A stretch of 6,435 nucleotides of DNA from contig JAEZCD010000248.1 of the NCBI GenBank assembly GCA_023430145.1, positions 1-6,435 on the forward strand, given 5' to 3'. How positions within the stretch are numbered: position 1 is the first letter of the stretch; the number at the start of each line of letters is the position of its first letter. This document shows positions 1 through 4,702 of the stretch, one piece after another. Under the pieces are notes generated by a model that worked only from the letters and a program-made list of their open reading frames with translations, was not told the DNA's origin and did not search any database. The stretch is from Pseudomonadota bacterium. Lineage in GTDB: Bacteria > Pseudomonadota > Alphaproteobacteria > Rhizobiales > Methylopilaceae. Position numbers and translations under genes: made by a program.

Positions 1-22
1 GAGCGCGCCCGCTCGCCGCCGA

Positions 23-865
23 ATGAGCGAGGCCCTGCGCATCGCGCCGATGGACGCGGCCGAGATCGCGCTCGCGCTCGACTGGGCGGCGGCGGAGGGC
101 TGGAACCCGGGCCTCGCCGACGCCCGCCCCTTCCGCGCCGCCGATCCGGACGGCTTCCTGATGGGCAGGCTCGGCGCCGAGCCCGTCGCCTGCATCTCGG
201 CGGTGAACTACGGCGAAGGGCTCGGCTTCCTCGGCCTCTACATCTGCCGGCCCGAGTTCCGCGGCCGCGGCCATGGCCTCGCGCTCTGGCAAGCCGCGAT
301 GGCGCATTTCGGCGCCCGGACGGTCGGGCTCGACGGCGTCGTCGCCCAGCAGCCGAACTATCGCAAGTCCGGCTTCGTCCTCGCCCACCGCAACATCCGC
401 TATGGCGGCGTCCCTGCCCTGCCGAGCGCTTCCACGGCCGGCATCGTGCCGATCGAAGGGCTGCCGGCGGGCGCCGTCATGTCCCATGACCGGGCTTGCT
501 TCGGCGCCCCGCGAAAAGAATTCCTGCGCGGCTGGCTCGACCCGGCCGAGCGGACAGCTCTCGCCTTCGTCCAGGACGGCGCACTGTGCGGCTACGGCGT
601 TGTTCGGCAGTGCCGGCAGGGTTGGAAGATCGGGCCGCTGTTCGCCGACGACGAGGCTGCGGCCTCGGCCCTGTTCGCGGCCCTCGTGCGGGGCCGCGAG
701 GGACCGGTCTTCCTCGACGTGCCCGAGCCCAACGCGGCTGCCCGTCGGCTCGCCGAAGGTGTACGGCTCGAGCCCATGTTCGAGACCGCCCGCATGTACC
801 GCGGACGCGCGCCGGAGCTGCCGCTGCCCCGCATCTTCGGCATCACGAGCTTCGAGCTCGGCTGA
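23..865 (+). CDS. GNAT family N-acetyltransferase with a second C-terminal acetyltransferase-like domain
   Basis: Predicted acetyl-CoA-dependent N-acetyltransferase of 280 aa, cytoplasmic (no signal peptide or membrane segment); substrate unknown. Residues ~5-130 form a GNAT domain: GFLGLYI strand near 68-74, then the acetyl-CoA pyrophosphate-binding loop R-G-R-G-H-G at 80-85 and the following helix (LALWQAAM). Residues ~145-275 look like the second, YitH-type GNAT-like domain that follows the first in a widespread bacterial family; typical segments are GYGVVRQCRQGWKIGPLF (190-207), LDVPEPN (231-237) and the FETARMYRG stretch near 253-261, and the chain ends in FGITSFELG. The length fits that family. 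The ATG at 23 matches the usual N-terminus, but no Shine-Dalgarno is visible in the 22 bases before it; a TGA overlapping this ATG (24-26) could end an upstream gene and allow coupling. It converges on the hemophore gene and has no obvious role in heme uptake. Domain assignment is from recognised sequence pattern, not a search. Confidence 0.9.
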   Translation: MSEALRIAPMDAAEIALALDWAAAEGWNPGLADARPFRAADPDGFLMGRLGAEPVACISAVNYGEGLGFLGLYICRPEFRGRGHGLALWQAAMAHFGARTVGLDGVVAQQPNYRKSGFVLAHRNIRYGGVPALPSASTAGIVPIEGLPAGAVMSHDRACFGAPRKEFLRGWLDPAERTALAFVQDGALCGYGVVRQCRQGWKIGPLFADDEAAASALFAALVRGREGPVFLDVPEPNAAARRLAEGVRLEPMFETARMYRGRAPELPLPRIFGITSFELG

Positions 866-893
866 GGCGGAGCGGCCGGAGCCGCTCCGCCTC
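864..893. terminator. Perfect 13-bp hairpin between convergent genes, probable bidirectional terminator
   Basis: GAGGCGGAGCGGC (864-876), loop CGGA (877-880), then the exact reverse complement (881-893). The stem overlaps the last two bases of the acetyltransferase stop codon and lies 11 nt past the hemophore stop on the other strand, so it is placed to end both transcripts. No T-run follows on either side, so it is not a canonical intrinsic terminator; it may instead stabilise both 3' ends or assist Rho-dependent ending. The structure is seen directly; the function is inferred. Confidence 0.6.
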
Positions 894-904
894 CGGCGAC
901 AGGC

Positions 905-1693
905 TCAGGCCACGAGGAAATCGTCGTGGCTGAGCTTCAGGCCGTCGCCGACGGTGGCGAACTGGGTGGTGTCGCCATCGTCGTCGACGTAGAACAGCTT
1001 GCCGTTCTTGTAGAGAATCTGGGCGTCGTCGCCGGAAATTTTGTTCTTGGAGAATTGATCCTCGTCGAGCGTACCTTTGCCGATGTCGGAGAAGATCTTT
1101 CGGCTCAACTCGATCGTATCCTGCTTGACGTTGTAGTCGCCGATCTTGTCGACGTTGTCCGGGCCGAGCTCGGTGTTGAAGACGAAGGTGTCCTTACCGT
1201 CGCCGCCCTTCAGCTTGTCGTCCCCGAGCCGGCCCTCGATCCGGTCGCCGAACTTCGTGCCGGTATAGGTGTCGGCTCCCGAGCCGCCGATGTAGTGCTG
1301 GGCGTCGGCGCCGAGGTCACCGAGCAGCACCTTGTAGGCCGCGTCGGAGCCGGTGCCGGGAGCGCCGCCGCCCATCAGCGCGGCGATCAGCTGGTGGAAC
1401 TCGCCGGCCTCGCCCGCCTTGTTGGAGATGTTCAGCCCGGAGATCTCGAGGATCGATTCGCCGCCGAGCGTGAAGACCATCTCCTTGAGGGTTCCAGAGA
1501 CGATGTGGTTCTGGAAATCGTAAAAGAACTTTTTACCGTACAGATCTATTACTTTTTCCAGATCATAAGTCATCCGAATGAACTTCGACTCGAACGGATC
1601 CGGATTGCCGGGACCGGAATCGGTAAAGTATTCCTTGAAGTACTTGTTGTAGTTGAAGCTCTCGGTCTGCGAGCTGACGTCGATCTTGATCAT
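905..1693 (-). CDS. hasA: HasA-like hemophore fused to RTX calcium-binding repeats, type I secreted
   Basis: Predicted extracellular heme-scavenging protein, 262 aa from the preferred start. Residues ~13-128 resemble HasA: a Y-D-F-Q-N-H segment (Y58, H63) followed by VSGTLKEMVF matches HasA Tyr75...His83-TLYGQLDSLSF with a three-residue shorter gap, and GLNIS...FHQLIAALMGGG (86-110) matches GLNLSS...VHQVVYGLMSGD. No histidine occurs before H63, so the second axial ligand (His32 in Serratia) has no counterpart. Residues 136-172 carry about four RTX nonapeptides (GGSGADTYT, GTKFGDRIE, GRLGDDKLK, GGDGKDTFV), which bind Ca2+ and fold after export. The C-terminus DFLVA is the acidic-plus-hydrophobic tail of HasD/PrtD-type substrates; there is no N-terminal signal peptide. 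Start: AAAGGA (1703-1708) abuts the ATG at 1702 but lies 9 nt from the ATG at 1693, so 1693 is preferred; 1702 would give 265 aa. The first half is AT-richer and rich in Lys, Tyr and Phe compared with its neighbours. Alternative: an RTX protein with an unrelated N-domain, less likely given the context. Confidence 0.8.
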   Translation of the reverse strand: MIKIDVSSQTESFNYNKYFKEYFTDSGPGNPDPFESKFIRMTYDLEKVIDLYGKKFFYDFQNHIVSGTLKEMVFTLGGESILEISGLNISNKAGEAGEFHQLIAALMGGGAPGTGSDAAYKVLLGDLGADAQHYIGGSGADTYTGTKFGDRIEGRLGDDKLKGGDGKDTFVFNTELGPDNVDKIGDYNVKQDTIELSRKIFSDIGKGTLDEDQFSKNKISGDDAQILYKNGKLFYVDDDGDTTQFATVGDGLKLSHDDFLVA

Positions 1694-1702
1694 CGTATTC
1701 AT

Positions 1703-1708
1703 TCCTTT
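1703..1708 (-). promoter_or_regulatory. Ribosome binding site that decides the hemophore start
   Basis: AAAGGA read on the minus strand. It touches the first ATG (1700-1702) with no spacer, which is too close to serve it, and stands 9 nt before the in-frame ATG at 1691-1693, a normal distance. It therefore favours the shorter protein. Confidence 0.6.
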
Positions 1709-1805
1709 GCCAGTGGTACCGCCCGACGGAATCCCGCGGCAGAGCGCGGAAGGGAGGATCGCCAGTGCGTTGCGCGCAACTCGACGAGCGCAGCCAGACG
1801 CCTAC

Positions 1806-1822
1806 ATTTGAATAATTCAAAA
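1806..1822. promoter_or_regulatory. ICE-like palindrome 1 (possible Irr site), hemophore side
   Basis: ATTTGAATAATTCAAAA, whose inner 15 nt (1807-1821) are a perfect palindrome around A1814. Against the Irr iron-control element consensus as I recall it, TTTAGAA-N3-TTCTAAA, 11 of 14 fixed positions agree. The site lies just downstream of the proposed hemophore -10 box (centre about +24), where a bound regulator would block transcription, and about 190 nt upstream of the proposed receptor start. The symmetry is seen directly; Irr binding is inferred. A different iron or heme regulator is possible. Confidence 0.45.
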
Positions 1823-1844
1823 TGCTGCCGAGCCCGCGTCGCCC

Positions 1845-1872
1845 GTAATATTGGTGGATGCGGGCAAGTCAA
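1845..1872 (-). promoter_or_regulatory. Candidate sigma-70-type promoter for the hemophore gene
   Basis: On the minus strand, TTGACT (1872-1867; 5 of 6 to TTGACA) is followed after 16 nt by TATTAC (1850-1845). Transcription would begin near 1838, giving a leader of about 145 nt before the start at 1693. The leader would contain palindrome 1 and the 12-nt palindrome at 1769-1780. Alphaproteobacterial promoters are loose, so this is a best candidate rather than a certain one. Confidence 0.4.
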
Positions 1873-1939
1873 GCGAGTCTACAATAGATTAGACGCATTC
1901 TTGCCTCGTCCGCGTAGTCTCGATTTACAATAGGTCTAA

Positions 1940-1956
1940 TTTCGATCGCCTCGAAA
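1940..1956. promoter_or_regulatory. ICE-like palindrome 2 (possible Irr site), receptor side
   Basis: TTTCGA-TCGCC-TCGAAA is an exact 6-5-6 inverted repeat with the same 17-nt length and the same outer TTTnGA...TCnAAA pattern as the Irr element; 10 of 14 fixed positions agree with the consensus as I recall it. Its centre is about 58 nt upstream of the proposed receptor transcription start, an activator-like position. It is also about 20 nt downstream of an alternative -10 TACAAT (1926-1931, with a weak TTGCCT -35 at 1901-1906). Confidence 0.4.
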
Positions 1957-1971
1957 CTGCGTGTGACGGCA

Positions 1972-1999
1972 TTGACCTCTTCGCGCATGTCTTTATAGC
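1972..1999 (+). promoter_or_regulatory. Candidate promoter for the receptor-oxygenase-transporter operon
   Basis: TTGACC (1972-1977; 5 of 6 to consensus) and TATAGC (1994-1999; 4 of 6) are separated by 16 nt. The start would fall near 2006, leaving a leader of about 40-60 nt. A weaker alternative lies upstream (TTGCCT at 1901, TACAAT at 1926, 19-nt spacer). Confidence 0.4.
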
Positions 2000-2064
2000 C
2001 ACCGGAGATAGATTGCACCGGCGTAGGGCCGCCGGGGCTGCTGCCGATGCGTGGATGGTGCGAG

Positions 2065-4071
2065 ATGTCGGGACGGGGACGGCGGCGGACGATCGGTGTC
2101 GCGCTCGCCATCGGAACGCTCGTCGCCGGCACCGCCGCCGCGCAGGACGCGCAGGTCTCGCCGGAAGGCGAGATCCAGCTCGACCCGATCACGGTCACCG
2201 CGCCGTCGGCGACCGACGCCGTCTACGAATCGACCAATCCGGAATCGATCGTCGACCGCACCGAGATCGAGACCGAGATCCAGCCGAGCCGGCCCGCCGA
2301 GGTGCTCGACATCCTGCCCGGCGTCGCCACCGTCAGCCAGGGCGGCGATCCCGGCACGGCGATCAACATCCGCGGCCTGCAGGATTTCGGCCGCGTCAAC
2401 GTCACCATCGACGGCGCGCGGCAGAACTTCCAGACGAGCGGCCACTCGGCCAACGGCGTCTTCTACATCGATCCCGAGATGGTGAAGTCGGTCGAGGTGG
2501 TGCGCGGCGCCGGCTCGGCGACGGAAGGCAACGGCTCGATCGGCGGCGGCGTCGACTTCCGCACGCTCGACGCCGGCGACGTGCTCGATCCCGGCGACGT
2601 CGTCGGCGCCCGCCTCAAGACGCGCTACACCAGCAACGGCGACGGGATGATGTATCACGGCGAGGCGGCGGGGCGGATCGGCGACGCCTTCGACGTCATC
2701 GCCGCCGGCACCTGGAGCAAGATCGGCGATTATTACGACGGCTACGGCAACACGGTCCTCAACACCGGCGACGAGTTGCACAGCGGCCTCGCCAAGGCGC
2801 GCGCGCGGCCGGCCGACGGCCACGAGCTGACGCTCACCGCGCTCCGCTATCACGACACCTTCGACGCCGGCATCGGCACCGTGCGGGCGACGACGGCGGA
2901 TGCCGGCACCTACTCGGCCGGCTACAAATGGGCCGAGCCGGGCGACCCGATGATCGACCTCTCGGCCAAGGCCTACTACACGACGACGCGCACCGAGCAG
3001 AAGGAGATCGAGGGCCTGCATGTCGGCGCGCGGCGCTGGTTCGACATCGGCACGGCCGGCATCGACCTGCAGAACACGAGCCGCTTCGAGACCGGGGCGG
3101 TCAAGCACGCGGTGAGCGTCGGCATCGACGGCTATCGCGACGCGGTCGAGACCTATGACAGCCGCGACCTCAGCAACGGCCTCACCCCGACCGGAACCCG
3201 CATGGCCTGGGGCGGCTTCGTCCAGGACAAGCTGCGCTGGGGCGCGTGGGAGCTGACCGGCGCTCTGCGCTACGACGGCTGGGACATCCAAGGCGGCTCG
3301 AGCGGCGGAAAGATCTCGCCCAAGGTGACGCTCGCCGTGACACCCGTCTCGCCGCTGACGCTGTTCGCCACCTATGCGCAGGCGGTCCGCGTCCCGGCCG
3401 TCACCGAGTCGCTCGTCGCCGGCATCCACCCCGCCGGCCCCGCCTTCGAGTTCCTGCCGAACGCGGGCCTCGTGCCGGAGACCGCGCACGAGGTCGACGT
3501 CGGCGTCAATCTGCGTCTCGACGGGATCCTGCAGTCGGACGACAAGCTGCGCGCCAAGCTCGTCGGCTACCACAACACGGTCGACGACTATATCGACGGC
3601 GTCTCCAAGGCCGCGACCAGGCAGCATCCGGACGGCACCTACCAGTACCGCAACATAGCCCGCGCGGAGCTGTGGGGCGCCGAGCTCGAGGGCATGTACG
3701 ACACCGGCGAGGTGTTTTTCGGCGTCGCCGGCACGCTGAACCGCGGCATCAACGCCAAGACCGGCAAGGCGCTGACCTCGCTGCCGTCCGACCGCGTCGT
3801 GACGACGCTCGGCATGCGGCCCTTCTCCGACCAGCGGCTCGTCATCGGCTCGCGCGTCTCGGTATTCGCCGAGCAGAAGCACCGGCCGGAGGGTTTTCTG
3901 CCCTCGCCCGGCTACGAGGTGGTCGACGTCTTCGTCTCCTCGAACCTCGGCGGGGACGTGCTGGCGGTGATCAACATCGACAACATCTTCAACCGTTACT
4001 ACACGCAATACCAGAATACGATGGCGAGCCGCGGCCGTACGCTGAAGGTCTCGCTGGCGGCCAAGTTCTAG
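2065..4071 (+). CDS. TonB-dependent heme/hemoglobin outer-membrane receptor
   Basis: Predicted outer-membrane, TonB/proton-motive-force-driven receptor importing heme, presumably delivered by the adjacent hemophore; 668 aa. Signal peptide: basic GRGRRR, hydrophobic TIGVALAIGTLVAG, likely cleavage after AAA26. TonB box near D40-PITVTA46. Plug ~60-170: EVLDILPGV (79-87), NIRGLQDFG, IDGARQNFQTSGH with H127, DPEMVKSVEVVRG ending at 148. The rest is a beta-barrel ending in Phe668 (LKVSLAAKF). The heme-receptor signature is present in variant form: VRVP (441-444) in place of FRAP, H455 in GIHP, and LPNAGLVPE (464-472) in place of NPNLxPE. H127 and H455 are the likely heme ligands by analogy with HasR. 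The length is that of ordinary heme receptors, and the N-terminal signalling domain of Serratia HasR is absent. Start: the ATG at 2065 has GGATGG 6 nt upstream and gives a clean signal peptide; the in-frame ATG at 2047 would add six residues and remains possible. First gene of a probable three-gene operon. Confidence 0.92.
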   Translation: MSGRGRRRTIGVALAIGTLVAGTAAAQDAQVSPEGEIQLDPITVTAPSATDAVYESTNPESIVDRTEIETEIQPSRPAEVLDILPGVATVSQGGDPGTAINIRGLQDFGRVNVTIDGARQNFQTSGHSANGVFYIDPEMVKSVEVVRGAGSATEGNGSIGGGVDFRTLDAGDVLDPGDVVGARLKTRYTSNGDGMMYHGEAAGRIGDAFDVIAAGTWSKIGDYYDGYGNTVLNTGDELHSGLAKARARPADGHELTLTALRYHDTFDAGIGTVRATTADAGTYSAGYKWAEPGDPMIDLSAKAYYTTTRTEQKEIEGLHVGARRWFDIGTAGIDLQNTSRFETGAVKHAVSVGIDGYRDAVETYDSRDLSNGLTPTGTRMAWGGFVQDKLRWGAWELTGALRYDGWDIQGGSSGGKISPKVTLAVTPVSPLTLFATYAQAVRVPAVTESLVAGIHPAGPAFEFLPNAGLVPETAHEVDVGVNLRLDGILQSDDKLRAKLVGYHNTVDDYIDGVSKAATRQHPDGTYQYRNIARAELWGAELEGMYDTGEVFFGVAGTLNRGINAKTGKALTSLPSDRVVTTLGMRPFSDQRLVIGSRVSVFAEQKHRPEGFLPSPGYEVVDVFVSSNLGGDVLAVINIDNIFNRYYTQYQNTMASRGRTLKVSLAAKF

Positions 4072-4084
4072 TCGGAGCGTCGGT

Positions 4085-4702
4085 ATGTTCACCCAGGATC
4101 AATCAGCTCCGGAAGCCGATCCGGCCGCCGCGCCTGCGCCGAAGGCAGGCCGCGCGGCGCTGCTGAAGGCGCATACCAGCGCCCTGCACGAGCGGCTCGA
4201 TGCGCGCATCATGAGCCTCGAGCCCTTCGCCGACCGCGATCGCTACGGCCGCTTCCTGCGCGTGCAGTACCGCTTCCAGGACGCCGTCGAGGCCGGGATC
4301 GACGCGGCGACGCTGGCGCCGTTCGTGCCCGACCTCGCCGAGCGCCGGCGCCTCCATCTCATCGCCCGCGACATCGCCGATCTCGGCCTCGAGGCGCCGG
4401 CCGCAGAACCCGTCGCGCGGCTCGCGACTCCGGCCGAGATGCTCGGCTGGCTCTACGTCGCCGAGGGCTCGACGCTCGGGGCCGCCTTCCTCGCCAAGGA
4501 AGCGCAAAAGCTCGGCCTCGACGGGAGCTTCGGCGCCCGCCACCTCGCTCCGCATCCGGGGGGGCGCGGCCGGCACTGGCGCAGGTTCACGCAGGCGCTC
4601 GACGCCGCCCCGCTCGGCGCCGACGGCGACGCGCTGGCTGCGGCCGCCGCGGCCGCGGCCTTCGTGCATGTCCGCGATCTCGTGGAGGCCGAGCTCGCAT
4701 GA
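4085..4702 (+). CDS. hemO: Heme oxygenase (biliverdin-producing, HemO/PigA/BphO class)
   Basis: Cytoplasmic enzyme that opens imported heme with O2 and reductant to biliverdin, CO and free iron; 205 aa, usual size for the class. TSALHERLD (31-39) carries the proximal heme ligand H35, followed by the PFADRDRYGRF and QYRFQ segments seen in PigA. EGSTLGAAF (127-135) is the flexible glycine-rich distal helix over heme, and KLGLDGSFGARHLAPHP (142-158) is also typical. Residues 1-22 are a Pro/Ala-rich extension, and an eight-alanine run sits at 185-192 in a very GC-rich tract. It starts 13 nt after the receptor stop with GGAG at 4074-4077, 7 nt from the ATG, and its stop overlaps the transporter start (ATGA). 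The position indicates a catabolic role, iron from heme, rather than supplying a phytochrome chromophore; no phytochrome gene is in the window. Which biliverdin isomer forms cannot be told from this reading. Confidence 0.9.
   Translation: MFTQDQSAPEADPAAAPAPKAGRAALLKAHTSALHERLDARIMSLEPFADRDRYGRFLRVQYRFQDAVEAGIDAATLAPFVPDLAERRRLHLIARDIADLGLEAPAAEPVARLATPAEMLGWLYVAEGSTLGAAFLAKEAQKLGLDGSFGARHLAPHPGGRGRHWRRFTQALDAAPLGADGDALAAAAAAAAFVHVRDLVEAELA
4684..4688 (+). promoter_or_regulatory. Ribosome binding site for the transporter, inside the oxygenase gene
   Basis: GGAGG, 10 nt before the ATG at 4699 that overlaps the oxygenase stop as ATGA. It supports this start and suggests translational coupling between the two genes. 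Confidence 0.6.

Larger units (their letters stand above)
1694..2064. other. Divergent control region between hemophore and receptor genes
   Basis: A 371-nt gene-free stretch, clearly AT-richer than the flanking coding DNA between about 1800 and 2015. It holds a promoter candidate for each direction, two 17-nt iron-box-like palindromes, and other symmetric elements: the perfect 12-nt palindrome GTTGCGCGCAAC (1769-1780, inside the hemophore leader) and the inverted repeat GTCTA-N8-TAGAC (1877-1894). The octamer TACAATAG occurs at 1880-1887 and again at 1926-1933. No convincing small gene or RNA gene was seen on either strand. Confidence 0.7.

Noticed and set aside
3..26. Possible C-terminal codons of an upstream gene (reading ARPLAAE then TGA) overlapping the acetyltransferase ATG
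   Set aside because: Only seven codons are visible, so it cannot be told from chance; noted only as possible translational coupling.
1769..1780. Perfect palindrome GTTGCGCGCAAC in the hemophore leader
   Set aside because: Short and GC-rich, with no matching second copy and no clear regulator; may be chance, so not listed as a site of its own.
1877..1894. Inverted repeat GTCTA-N8-TAGAC and repeated octamer TACAATAG
   Set aside because: Too short and imperfect to assign; mentioned only within the control region.
926..1933. A 335-codon plus-strand frame opposite the hemophore gene
   Set aside because: Mirror of the hemophore codons with no recognisable motif; the minus-strand reading gives RTX repeats and HasA-like motifs.
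2013..3158. TTG-started plus-strand frame preceded by a good GGAG (2004-2007)
   Set aside because: The product is Arg-rich and out of frame with the receptor; the ribosome-site match looks fortuitous or belongs to the receptor leader.
1993..4092. A 699-codon open frame on the minus strand opposite the receptor gene
   Set aside because: Arg/Ala/Val/Asp-rich translation with no recognisable domain, lying exactly antisense to a well-supported receptor; long antisense frames are expected in such GC-rich DNA.
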